Positions 1 to 7,694 of a stretch of DNA of 46,418 bases are shown piece by piece. The stretch comes from Planctomycetota bacterium (lineage in GTDB: Bacteria > Planctomycetota > UBA1135 > GCA-002686595). Numbering within the stretch: position 1 is the stretch's first letter; the number at the start of each line of letters is the position of its first letter. A program made the position numbers and the translations under genes. The stretch covers positions 1 to 46,418 of the forward strand of contig PKCK01000088.1 of the NCBI GenBank assembly GCA_002862085.1, in the 5' to 3' direction. Below the pieces are notes generated by a model that did no database searches, was not told where the DNA came from, and was given only the letters and a program-made list of their open reading frames with translations.

Positions 1-6
1 CGTGGA

Positions 7-828
7 TCAGAACGTCCAGCCGACCGTGAGCAGGTAGACGTTGTCGGCGCGCTGGAGACGGGCCGGCGGGTTGTCTGGATCCTCGGCAGGGGTGTTGTCG
101 AAGGTCAGCAGCCACGAGAAGCGCGCGATCATGCTCTCGGTGAGCTGGCTCTCGAAGTAGGTCGTGGCGCGACCGTAGAAGTCGTCCTTGTCGTCGAGAC
201 TCGGGAAGACCTCGCCGAAGTGACCGAACACGAGGTTCTTGGAGATCCGGGTCCACACGTCCCACGCGAAGCGCGCGGATACGTATTCGAACTCGTCACC
301 GTTGTCGAACTCCTCGTTGAAGTAGGAGAGGCCGAACTCGGTGTTGATCCTCCAATTGTCGTCGTCGCGGAACTGGTATCCGAGACCGGCGCCGAGGGTC
401 CAGCGGAGATCGACGGCGGCTCGGAAGTTGGTCTCCGCGAGGCCGGTGACGAGGGCGTAGAGCTTCTCGTCGAGGAACTGGTCGTACTTGACGCTGCCCA
501 GCGCGCGGCGCTGGAGGAACGCCGACTCACCTGCGCCGCGCTCGTTGTCGCGGGAGAGGAGCCAGAGCGCCTCGAGGGTGTAGCGGTTCTGCTCGAACTC
601 GCGGACGGCCCGCGCGTCGAGGGAGTAGCTCTCGACGTCGGCGTTGCCCTCGCTCTTGGAGAGGCCGACGTTGACGTTGCCGTGCCAGGTGCCGTCGGGG
701 CCTTCCTCGGCCTCCTGGAGCAGCGCAGGAGCGAGGGCGGAGAGCGGGGTCAGTGCTTGGTCCGCCGCGGGGGCGGGAGCGATCGGGGCGGCGAGAGCCG
801 ACCCGAGCACCATGGGAAGAAGGATCAT
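7..828 (-). CDS. DUF481-family outer-membrane beta-barrel protein
   Basis: The protein has about 273 residues: a short hydrophobic export signal (MILLPMVLGSALAAP), a low-complexity linker, then alternating beta strands with aromatic girdles. It ends in TVGWTF, and a terminal Phe is the usual outer-membrane insertion signal. The segment WHGNVNVGLSKSEGNADVES is typical of the start of DUF481 (YdiY-type, 'salt-induced outer membrane protein') barrels. I chose ATG at 828; an in-frame GTG at 837 is possible, and neither has a clear Shine-Dalgarno. It lies about 58 bp downstream of the BtuF-like gene on the same strand and may be the last gene of that unit. A 16-bp palindrome sits directly upstream. 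The barrel assignment is secure; the substrate or function is unknown. Confidence 0.8.
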   Translation of the reverse strand: MILLPMVLGSALAAPIAPAPAADQALTPLSALAPALLQEAEEGPDGTWHGNVNVGLSKSEGNADVESYSLDARAVREFEQNRYTLEALWLLSRDNERGAGESAFLQRRALGSVKYDQFLDEKLYALVTGLAETNFRAAVDLRWTLGAGLGYQFRDDDNWRINTEFGLSYFNEEFDNGDEFEYVSARFAWDVWTRISKNLVFGHFGEVFPSLDDKDDFYGRATTYFESQLTESMIARFSWLLTFDNTPAEDPDNPPARLQRADNVYLLTVGWTF

Positions 829-837
829 GGATGGCAC

Positions 838-853
838 CGCGACGGCCGTCGCG
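838..853. promoter_or_regulatory. 16-bp perfect palindrome before the DUF481 gene
   Basis: CGCGACGGCCGTCGCG is a perfect 16-bp inverted repeat lying between the BtuF-like gene and the DUF481 start. It occupies the position where a ribosome binding site would be. It could be an operator, an RNA hairpin (6-bp stem, GGCC loop) over the start, or a chance GC-rich palindrome. Confidence 0.35.
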
Positions 854-886
854 GATCAAGGCGAGGATGGAAGGGTGGGAGCGCCC

Positions 887-1684
887 TCAGGATCGCGAGC
901 GCGCCGCGGTCTCGGGCCGATGGAGCCATTGCGCAGCGGAGCGGAGCCCGGCCGCAGTCCTTGAACCGTGCCAGGTGAGAAGCTGCCCGTCGCAGCGTAG
1001 GAAGGCTGCGAGGTCGATTCGAGTCCGGCGGCTGAGTTCGTCGCGGTGCAGCTCACGGAAAGGAAATGGCTCCGAGGGGAGGAGAACCCGCCGCGGCCCG
1101 AGCCCCTGGAGACCATCGAGCTCGACCTCCGGATAGGCCGCCCCACCAGGAGCCCCCTGGATCACGTTGACACCGCCGGCCACGGTCACGAGATCGGAGA
1201 GGAACGTCTCGGGCCCCGCCGCCAGCCAGGGCTCCCGCCAGACCAGCACGGCGAAGGGGACGGGAGCACGCCCGGTCGCGGCAGAACGAACTTCCTCGAC
1301 CGCCGCCTCGACGTCCGCCGCCAGCTCCTCGCCACGCCCGGGCCGGCCGACGAGCTCACCGAGCCCCCGGAGCATCGTCGGCACGTCGGCCACGCGCCGG
1401 GGGAAGGTCACATGGACCGCGAGTCCCGCCGCGCGCAGCCGCTCCACGTCCTCGAGCCGGTTCTCCTCCTGGTTGACCAGCACGAGGGTCGGGGACAGCG
1501 CGAGGATCCGGTCGATCCGCGGATCCTTCGTCCCGCCGACGCGCGGCACCGCGTCCAGCGCAGGCCGGGGGTGTACACAGAATTTCGTCGCTCCCACGAC
1601 GGACTCCCCCACTCCCAGTTCGAAGAGGGTCTCCGTCAGGCTCGGCACGAGCGAGACGTAGCGCGCGGCGGCGGCCTCCCCCAC
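887..1684 (-). CDS. BtuF-like (helical-backbone) metal/cobalamin-binding protein
   Basis: About 265 residues. The N-terminal segment ARYVSLVPSLTETLFELG and the following RVGGTKDPRIDRILALSPTL are characteristic of type III periplasmic-binding proteins of the BtuF/FepB group: the 'SLVPS-TE-LF-LG' opening and the 'P-vG-y-dPn-E-I-aL-PDLV' block. The GTG at 1684 is the best start. It lies 5 bases after the stop of the upstream MBL gene, and earlier in-frame sequence overlaps that gene in a non-coding-like frame. There is no N-terminal signal peptide and no lipobox, and no permease or ATPase gene adjoins it. It therefore belongs with the orphan, apparently cytoplasmic 'helical backbone metal receptor' proteins rather than a normal ABC importer. 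The ligand is unknown; cobalamin or ferric siderophore is family inference only. Confidence 0.75.
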   Translation of the reverse strand: MGEAAAARYVSLVPSLTETLFELGVGESVVGATKFCVHPRPALDAVPRVGGTKDPRIDRILALSPTLVLVNQEENRLEDVERLRAAGLAVHVTFPRRVADVPTMLRGLGELVGRPGRGEELAADVEAAVEEVRSAATGRAPVPFAVLVWREPWLAAGPETFLSDLVTVAGGVNVIQGAPGGAAYPEVELDGLQGLGPRRVLLPSEPFPFRELHRDELSRRTRIDLAAFLRCDGQLLTWHGSRTAAGLRSAAQWLHRPETAARSRS

Positions 1685-1689
1685 GCTCC

Positions 1690-2625
1690 TCAGACCTCGC
1701 CCCGAGCCGCCACCGACAGCTCGCCCGGCTCGAGGTCCGCCGCGGCATAGCGGCGTCCCTCCCGAACGAGTCGCGTGAAGGGCCGCGCCGGGTCGTGGTA
1801 GGAGAGCCCGACGATGCCCTCGTCCGCAGCCCGCGCGAGCCACCTCGTGCGCATCTCGAACGAGCGCGGCACGTCCACGTCGTAGGCCATGATGTAGGGC
1901 GGCTGGATATGGTGGGTCGTGGGGATCAGATCGCCCCAGAAGGCCGCCGTGGGCCCCTCCATCCCATCACCGAAGAGGACCACGGTCATGCCCTCGGAGT
2001 GACCGCCGACCTGGCTGAGACTCAGTCCCGGCAGGAGCTCCGTGTCTCCCGCGTGGAGCTCCACGAGCCCCGCCTCCACGAGCGGCTCGATGTCGTCGGC
2101 GCGGTAGCTCGCCCGGCGCGGATGGTCGGGGGTCCGCGCCGCCGTCAGCTCGTCCTCCGGGAAGTGAACGCGCGCCCGGGGGAAGAGCGGCGCGAGCGCG
2201 CCGCCCCGCTCCACCACCAGGGCGCCGATGTGATCGAAGTGGCAGTGTGAGCACACGACGTGGTCGATGTCCTCGGGCGTCTTGCCCAGGGCCGCGAGGG
2301 TCCCGACGAGGTCGAGCCCGGGCCGCCGATCGAGGTGGTAGATGCCGCGCAGCTTCTCGTTCCACCGATCCCCCATCCCGCCCTCGACGACGACGGTGAC
2401 GCCGTCGCGCTCCGCGAGGAACGGCCGCGCTGCGAGGAGGATCGTGTTGTCCGCCGCGGGCGGCGTCATCCGCGACCAGAGGTTCTTCGGCACGACCCCC
2501 CACATGGCTCCGCCGTCGAGGCGGAAGGAGGCGTCGAAGAGGTTCGTGATGCGCCAGCCGCCGGCCTCGAGCGTGCTCGGGGTCCAGGGGGGCGCGGAGT
2601 CGGGGGCGGCGTCACCGGGGGACAT
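1690..2625 (-). CDS. MBL-fold metallo-hydrolase
   Basis: 311 residues from ATG at 2625. The zinc-binding motif HxHxDH appears as CSHCHFDHIG, followed by QVGGHSEGMTV (third His) and FWGDLIPTTHH (bridging Asp). These are intact metallo-beta-lactamase dinuclear-site ligands. The N-terminal WRITNLFDASFRLDGGAMWG and VVVEGGMGDRWNEK resemble the quorum-quenching-lactonase-like / MBL 'AttM-type' hydrolases. No export signal is visible, so it should be cytoplasmic. It is followed after 5 bases by the BtuF-like gene, suggesting translational coupling. An upstream in-frame extension to 2871 is arginine/proline-rich shadow sequence over the sulfatase end and is excluded. The substrate is not determinable. 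Confidence 0.88.
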   Translation of the reverse strand: MSPGDAAPDSAPPWTPSTLEAGGWRITNLFDASFRLDGGAMWGVVPKNLWSRMTPPAADNTILLAARPFLAERDGVTVVVEGGMGDRWNEKLRGIYHLDRRPGLDLVGTLAALGKTPEDIDHVVCSHCHFDHIGALVVERGGALAPLFPRARVHFPEDELTAARTPDHPRRASYRADDIEPLVEAGLVELHAGDTELLPGLSLSQVGGHSEGMTVVLFGDGMEGPTAAFWGDLIPTTHHIQPPYIMAYDVDVPRSFEMRTRWLARAADEGIVGLSYHDPARPFTRLVREGRRYAAADLEPGELSVAARGEV

Positions 2626-2675
2626 GGGCGGATGATAAGGCCGCGGTCGCCGGCGACGGAGCCCCGCCCGAGGAC

Positions 2676-3944
2676 TCAGCGGCGACCCTCCGGCCCCTTC
2701 GCGGCCGCGCCGGCGGGCCACCAGGCGTCGAGCCGCGCGCGGAGCCTCGCGGCCGCCTCCCGGTCGTCGAGGGGCCGCTCCTCCGCGGGATCGGCCCGCA
2801 CGTCGAAGAGCTCTGCGGGGCGCGCGGGGTCCGTGTGGACGATGAGCTTCAGCGGGTCCTCGAGCACCCACCGTGAGAGGAGGCTGCGCTCGGGCCGGCC
2901 GACCTGGACGACGTCGTGGGTGTACGCCGCGCCGAACAGCGGACCGCGGTCCGAGACGTCGCCCGTCAGATCGACGCCGGGCCAGTGCGCCGGCACGTCG
3001 AGCCCGCAGGCCGCGAGGATCGTCGCCGGGACGTCCACGCTGCTCACGGGCGTCTCGACGCGCCCCGGCGTCACGCGTCCGGTCCAGCGCACCATGATCG
3101 GCGTGCGGACGCCGCCCTCGTAGGGCGTCCGCTTGCTCCGAGGCGCGTAGCCGCGACCGTTCGGGCGCTGGATCCAGCCGTTGTCGACCACGAACAGGAC
3201 GAGTGTGTCGTCGGCCACGCCGCGGTCACGGAGATGGCCCAGGAGCTCGCCGCACGTCTCGTCGAAGAGCGTGCACATGGCGCGGTAGCGAGCGATCGGC
3301 AGGGGCGCGTCCTCCGCGCGGTAGGTCGCGAGCAGCCGCTCGGGTGGATCGTGGGGCGTGTGCGGGAGGAGCGGGGCGTACCACAGGAAGAACGGCGTCT
3401 CGTCCTCCACGCAGGCGTCGATGAAGTCCGTGGCGGGCGCCATCCCGTCGCGGCCGATGCGAAGCCCCTCGTCGCCGTGACGGCCGCCCCTCGAGGGGTC
3501 CCCGTGGGTCATGCCCTCGGTGAAGCCACCGCAGGTGCAGTTGCCCTCCCACCACTTGCCCGTCTGCAGGCTGCGGTATCCGGCGGCGCCGAGGTGATCG
3601 GCGACGGTCTTCACCGCCTCGATGTGCTCCAGCATCCGCGCTCGCTCGACGCCCCGCGGCGGGTCGTTGCCCGTGAGCTTGTGCTCGTGGGGGTGGAGCC
3701 CGGTGATCAGGGTCGCGAGGCTCGCCCGGCAGAGCGCCGTCGGGACGTAGCCGCGCGGGAAGACGCGGCTCTCCGCAGCGAGGGCGTCGAGGTGCGGCGT
3801 GCGTACGTCCTCGCTCCCCATGAAGCCGAAGTCCCCCCACCACTGGTCGTCCGAGATGACCAGGACGACGTTGGGCGATGACGCCGGGGGCGCGAGGGCC
3901 GCCGGAGCCGGGACGGGGAGCAGTCCGAGCAGGATCGTGAGCAT
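2676..3944 (-). CDS. Sulfatase-family hydrolase with atypical FGly motif
   Basis: 422 residues: an N-terminal hydrophobic signal (MLTILLGLLPVPAPAALAPP), then the alkaline-phosphatase-superfamily core. NVVLVISDDQWWGDFG holds the first metal-binding Asp pair (D32, D33). The active-site cysteine is C72 in ALCRASLATLITG, so the canonical C-x-P/A-x-R is C-x-A-x-L with Leu in place of the usual Arg. The later GKWWEGN and VVDNGWIQRPN blocks match the S1 sulfatase lysine and second metal site. FLWYAPLLPHTPHDPP is also typical of the family. It lies 53 bp downstream of the sialate O-acetylesterase-like gene on the same strand, suggesting joint work on a sulfated and acetylated glycan in the periplasm. 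The family call is firm; the substrate is unknown. Confidence 0.92.
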   Translation of the reverse strand: MLTILLGLLPVPAPAALAPPASSPNVVLVISDDQWWGDFGFMGSEDVRTPHLDALAAESRVFPRGYVPTALCRASLATLITGLHPHEHKLTGNDPPRGVERARMLEHIEAVKTVADHLGAAGYRSLQTGKWWEGNCTCGGFTEGMTHGDPSRGGRHGDEGLRIGRDGMAPATDFIDACVEDETPFFLWYAPLLPHTPHDPPERLLATYRAEDAPLPIARYRAMCTLFDETCGELLGHLRDRGVADDTLVLFVVDNGWIQRPNGRGYAPRSKRTPYEGGVRTPIMVRWTGRVTPGRVETPVSSVDVPATILAACGLDVPAHWPGVDLTGDVSDRGPLFGAAYTHDVVQVGRPERSLLSRWVLEDPLKLIVHTDPARPAELFDVRADPAEERPLDDREAAARLRARLDAWWPAGAAAKGPEGRR

Positions 3945-3997
3945 GGATACGTGAGGGACGGGACCGAGGAGCCGGGGGACTCGTGTCCGGGACTTGA

Positions 3998-5899
3998 TCA
4001 GCGACCGCCCGGCTCCGCGCCATCGAGGAGCGCACGCGCCTCCATGAGCGCGCGGCGGCGATCCTCGGCCCGGAGCGCGCGCAGCACCTTTCCGCGCTGG
4101 GCCCGGGTCATGGCGCCGTCGATGGGCTCGTCCAGGGCACCGAGGGGCCACGTCCCCATGTCCCAGTCGTCGCTGCGCTGGGTCGCGAAGGGGAGGTCCT
4201 TGTTCCCGCCGCGCTGGAGGTTGGCGAGCGGGTTGCGCCCCCAGCCGTAGCGGAAGTGGACCGGCTCGGGGACGAGCGGGCTCGAGAGCACCAGACGCTT
4301 GCGGTCGAAGCGAGGACGGCCGCGCGCGTCCTCGCCCACCTGCAGGTACGCGGCGTCCGCGGGCTGGAAACGCCGGTCCGCCCCCGCGATGGCGAAGCCC
4401 TGGATCGCGCCGTCCTCCGGATCGCTCACGTCGGCGTCGAGCTGCAGATGAAGGGCGCCGTCCACCGCCGTCATCTCGACGAGGGCCGGCGGCTTCCACG
4501 GCAGATCGCGCTCGAACCCGTACTGGGTCGCGAGGGCCCAGCGCGCCAGGCGCTCGCCCGCGGGGATCTTCACCTGTGGGTGGTACCAGCGACGGCGCAG
4601 GTCGTACGTGCTCGCGAAGCCGATGTGGCGGTCGCCGCTCTGCCACAGCTCGAGGAAGGCGCGGTACTGGGCGGCGCGGATCTCGATGCCGGGGTTCAGC
4701 ATCTTCTCGACGTAGTCCTCGCGCGTCTGGGGGTACCCGTCGGTGCAGAGGGAGAGGATCCCGAAGGGCAACTCGGGGTCCCCGAAGGTCTCGCGCCAGG
4801 ACGCGATCATCACCGGGAAGACCTCCTCGTAGAGGCGCACCCCGCGCGTCCCGTCCAGGGCGTTGTTGTAGCCCTGGTGGAAGACGACGCCCTTCACGGC
4901 CAGCCCGCGCAGCGGGCCCAGCATCGCGGCGTAACAGTTGCCTGGATGGTTCGGGTCGGCGATCGGTCCGGGGAGCTCCTCGGAGGGCGGCTCGCGCTCG
5001 TCTTCCCGGACCTTCCGCCCTTCCTTCGCGAAGCGCTCCATCCGCTGCCGGTGCCGTTCGATCCGCGTCTCGAGGTCGCGCGCGGGGTCGAACGCGGCCA
5101 CGCGCTGATCCCAGTCGGCGACCTTCGCCGTCGCTGCCGGGCCACCGAGTTCGCGCATGGTCTCGAGCGGCGTCCACGTCTCCACCGTCGTCCCGCCGCG
5201 CGACGCGTCGATCACGCCGATCGGGACGCCGGTGGCCATGCGCAGCCGCCGGGCGAAGGCATAGCCGATCGCCGAGAGCTCTCGCGCGACCTCGGGCGAG
5301 CACACGTCCCAGTCGCCCTTCCGGAAGTGACGCTTGAACCAGTCGCTCCACTCGTGGAGGCGAGGGAAGCTCTCGCGCATGCGGCCGTCCTTGCCGTAGG
5401 GCACGGTGAGGATGCGGAGGAGCGGGTCGCGGGCCGACACGATCTCGAGGGCGCCGTTCTCCACCTTGGCGAGCTCGAACTCCATGTTGCTCTGGCCGCC
5501 GAGCACCCACACGTCCCCCACGAGCACGTTCTCGAGCGTGAGGGTCTCGCCCCCGCTCTGGACGGTGATCGTCCGGGACTCCGCGCTGGCAGGCATCGCG
5601 GGAAGCGCCGCTCGCCATCGGCGGTCGGCCCCCGCCTCGACGGTGGCCAGAGCGCCGCCGAAGCTCACCGACACCCTCGCCCCCGGACGCGCCCGGCCCC
5701 ACAGCGCGATCGGCTTCGCCCGCTGGAGCACCATGTTCGACTGGAAGACGTTGCTGACGCACAGTCCTTCCGAAACCGCCGGCACCTCCACCACGTCGCG
5801 GCGCGGCATCTGGGCGTCCGCGTGGGACGCGGCGAGGAGGGGCGCGAGGAGCAACGCGATCGCGGTGACGACGCGATGAAGGGGTCGAGCTTCGGACAT
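3998..5899 (-). CDS. Sialate O-acetylesterase-like SGNH esterase
   Basis: 633 residues with a signal peptide (TAIALLLAPLLAASHADA) from ATG at 5899; the open frame upstream is arginine-rich non-coding sequence. NVFQSNMVLQRAKPIALWGRA is the conserved N-terminal block of bacterial sialate O-acetylesterases. GGQSNME carries the catalytic Ser (S137). A distal D-x(n)-HP block (YDLRRRWYHPQVKIPAGER) supplies the Asp/His. VFHQGYNNA corresponds to the usual 'QGESNA' block with altered residues. The protein should remove acetyl groups from glycans in the periplasm. It is the first gene of the minus-strand set that continues with the sulfatase, consistent with polysaccharide degradation common in Planctomycetota. 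True specificity for sialic acid is not implied. Confidence 0.88.
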   Translation of the reverse strand: MSEARPLHRVVTAIALLLAPLLAASHADAQMPRRDVVEVPAVSEGLCVSNVFQSNMVLQRAKPIALWGRARPGARVSVSFGGALATVEAGADRRWRAALPAMPASAESRTITVQSGGETLTLENVLVGDVWVLGGQSNMEFELAKVENGALEIVSARDPLLRILTVPYGKDGRMRESFPRLHEWSDWFKRHFRKGDWDVCSPEVARELSAIGYAFARRLRMATGVPIGVIDASRGGTTVETWTPLETMRELGGPAATAKVADWDQRVAAFDPARDLETRIERHRQRMERFAKEGRKVREDEREPPSEELPGPIADPNHPGNCYAAMLGPLRGLAVKGVVFHQGYNNALDGTRGVRLYEEVFPVMIASWRETFGDPELPFGILSLCTDGYPQTREDYVEKMLNPGIEIRAAQYRAFLELWQSGDRHIGFASTYDLRRRWYHPQVKIPAGERLARWALATQYGFERDLPWKPPALVEMTAVDGALHLQLDADVSDPEDGAIQGFAIAGADRRFQPADAAYLQVGEDARGRPRFDRKRLVLSSPLVPEPVHFRYGWGRNPLANLQRGGNKDLPFATQRSDDWDMGTWPLGALDEPIDGAMTRAQRGKVLRALRAEDRRRALMEARALLDGAEPGGR

Positions 5900-6057
5900 G
5901 GATGCGGGGGCAGGGACCGGCGGGCGACGTGCCCATCGTGCCAGCTCGGATCGCAGCCGCCGCGAGAAGTCCCGCGGCGCCTCTGACACCGGGCGGAGAG
6001 TCCGTACAGGACCGCCGATCTCCCCGAACACGGCGCGCCGTGACGGGTCGATGACGA

Positions 6058-6095
6058 GAGCGGCCCCCGGACCTCACGAGGTCCGGGGGCCGCTC
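6058..6095 (-). terminator. Strong hairpin after the acyl-CoA operon
   Basis: A perfect 17-bp inverted repeat (arms 6058-6074 and 6079-6095) with a CACG loop. It lies 35 bp after the stop of the acyl-CoA dehydrogenase gene and before the next minus-strand unit starts. There is no clear U-tract, but position and stem strength make it the likely operon terminator. Confidence 0.75.
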
Positions 6096-6129
6096 GAGGG
6101 GCCGCGCCGACGGGCTGCTGCGCCGCGGA

Positions 6130-7356
6130 TCAGAGGCTCTTCGCGGCCTTCAACACGGAGCGGCCGATGATGACACGCTGGATCTCGCTGGTGCCCTCAC
6201 CGATCGTGCAGAGCTTGGCGTCGCGCCACATGCGCTCGACGGGGTACTCGCGGCTGTAGCCGTAGCCCCCGTAGACCTGGATGGCGTCGTAGCTGATCTG
6301 CATGGCGACCTCGGAGGAGTACAGCTTCGCGACGGCCGCCTCGGTGCCGTAGGGCTGGCCGGCGTCCTTGAGGCGGGCGGCGTGATAGACGAGGTGGCGG
6401 GCCGCCTCGCACTTCACTCGCATGTCCGCCAGCTTGAACTGAACGGCCTGCTGGTCGGCGAGCGTACCGCCGAAGGCCTCGCGCTCCATGGCGTAGCGGG
6501 TCGCGCACTCGAGGGCGCCCTCGGCGATGCCCAGGGAGAGCGCGCCGATCGAGATGCGGCCGCCCTCGAGGGTCTTCATGAAGGTCTTGAAGCCCTCGCC
6601 CTCGGGTCCGAGCAGGTGGTCACGCGGGATGCGGGCGTCCTGGAAGACCAGGCTGGCCCAGTCGGAGCCGCGCATACCGAGCTTGACCTCGCCCGGCTCG
6701 ATGCTGAATCCGGGGGTGTCACGCGGGACGACGAAGGCGCTGATGCCCTTGGAGCCCAGGGACTTGTCCGTCACCGCGGTGGCGATGAACACGCCCGCGT
6801 GGTTCGCGTTCGTGATGAAGCACTTGCGGCCGTTGAGCACGTACTCGTCACCGTCGAGCTCCGCGGTCGTGAGCGTCCCGCCCGAGTCCGATCCGGCGCC
6901 GGGCTCGGTGAGGCCGTAGGCGCCCATGTACTCGCCGGCGATGAGCTTCGGGATGTAGAGCTCGCGCAGCTTGGCGCCGCCCCACTTCCAGATCGGATAG
7001 GTGCCGAGGCTCACGTGCGCCGCGTAGCCGAGCGCGGTCGAGGCGCAGACCTTCGCCATCTCCTCGACGGCGATGATGTACGCGAGCGTTCCGCCGTCCG
7101 AGCCGCCGACGTCCTCGGGGAACGGGATCCCCGGGAGCCCGAGCTCCACGATCGTCTCCCAGGTCTCCTTGGGGAAGCGGTGGTTCTCGTCGATGTCGTG
7201 CGCCTGGGGCGCGAGCTCGTTCTGCGCGAAGTCCGCCACCATCTCACGCACCATCGTCTGCTCCTCGGTGAGGTCGAAGGCGTGGCGGATGGCCGGGAGC
7301 TCGTAGCTGGCGGAGCCCAGGTCGTGCTGGGAAGAGGGTTGCGCTACGTCGGTCAT
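6130..7356 (-). CDS. Acyl-CoA dehydrogenase (first paralogue)
   Basis: 408 residues from ATG at 7356. It has the full acyl-CoA dehydrogenase layout: N-terminal helical domain (FDLTEEQTMVREMVADFAQ), FAD/substrate segment GAYGLTEPGAGSDSGG, ITNANHAGVFIATA, and C-terminal QVYGGYGYSREYPVERMWRD. The block GEGTSEIQR contains the Glu expected as catalytic base. It catalyses alpha,beta-dehydrogenation of an acyl-CoA with electron transfer to ETF in the cytoplasm. It is the last gene of the thiolase/HBDH operon, separated from the other acyl-CoA dehydrogenase by a small HTH gene. Sequence flavour (short or branched-chain, isovaleryl-like) is suggestive only. An upstream extension to 7476 is excluded as it overlaps the HTH gene. 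Confidence 0.95.
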   Translation of the reverse strand: MTDVAQPSSQHDLGSASYELPAIRHAFDLTEEQTMVREMVADFAQNELAPQAHDIDENHRFPKETWETIVELGLPGIPFPEDVGGSDGGTLAYIIAVEEMAKVCASTALGYAAHVSLGTYPIWKWGGAKLRELYIPKLIAGEYMGAYGLTEPGAGSDSGGTLTTAELDGDEYVLNGRKCFITNANHAGVFIATAVTDKSLGSKGISAFVVPRDTPGFSIEPGEVKLGMRGSDWASLVFQDARIPRDHLLGPEGEGFKTFMKTLEGGRISIGALSLGIAEGALECATRYAMEREAFGGTLADQQAVQFKLADMRVKCEAARHLVYHAARLKDAGQPYGTEAAVAKLYSSEVAMQISYDAIQVYGGYGYSREYPVERMWRDAKLCTIGEGTSEIQRVIIGRSVLKAAKSL

Positions 7357-7402
7357 GGCTCGAGGGCGTTCTGAGGCGAGCTGCGTGAGGGGAGCGGGGA
7401 GA

Positions 7403-7645
7403 TCAGTCCGCGGCGCCGCTCTGCTGGCGGCTGGCGCGGCTCTTGTCTTCGCGGTAGAAGTCGGTCGAGCTGCCACGACCGACCCAGTCGATCAGGGCCT
7501 GTCGCGAGAACTTCCACTCACGGCCGATCTTGCGCGCCGGGATGTCCTCGGAGTGCAGCACTTTGTTGAAGGTCTTGGCGCTCACCCCGAGCAGGGCGGC
7601 GGCCTCTTCGATGTTCAGGATCTCGGAGTCGGAGCTCGCGCTCAT
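7403..7645 (-). CDS. Small MerR/excisionase-type helix-turn-helix protein
   Basis: 80 residues. The sequence EILNIEEAAALLGVSAKTFNK followed by DIPARKIGREWKFSRQALIDW is a textbook HTH_17 'excisionase family DNA-binding' domain: winged helix with the GREWRF beta-turn and terminal helix ending in W. The tail is polar and rich in Ser/Arg. It lies between two acyl-CoA dehydrogenase genes, 46 bp upstream of one and 49 bp downstream of the other, all on the same strand. It is therefore transcribed within the operon. There are no phage or recombinase genes nearby, so a local transcription regulator is likelier than a true excisionase. Targets are unknown. Confidence 0.85.
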   Translation of the reverse strand: MSASSDSEILNIEEAAALLGVSAKTFNKVLHSEDIPARKIGREWKFSRQALIDWVGRGSSTDFYREDKSRASRQQSGAAD

Positions 7646-7694
7646 CTCGTCGTCGTGTCGAAGCGTTTGTGGGAACGGGGAAGGGAGGTCTCGC

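Noticed and set aside
4256..5986. 576-residue plus-strand open frame
   Set aside because: Antisense shadow of the esterase gene, which has a signal peptide and catalytic motifs.
2676..6077. 1133-residue minus-strand open frame
   Set aside because: Only the last 422 residues are the sulfatase; the rest is out of frame over the sialate O-acetylesterase-like gene and is Arg/Pro-rich shadow sequence.
7403..7645. Mobile-element excisionase
   Set aside because: No integrase, attachment repeats or other mobile genes nearby; it is embedded in a metabolic operon.
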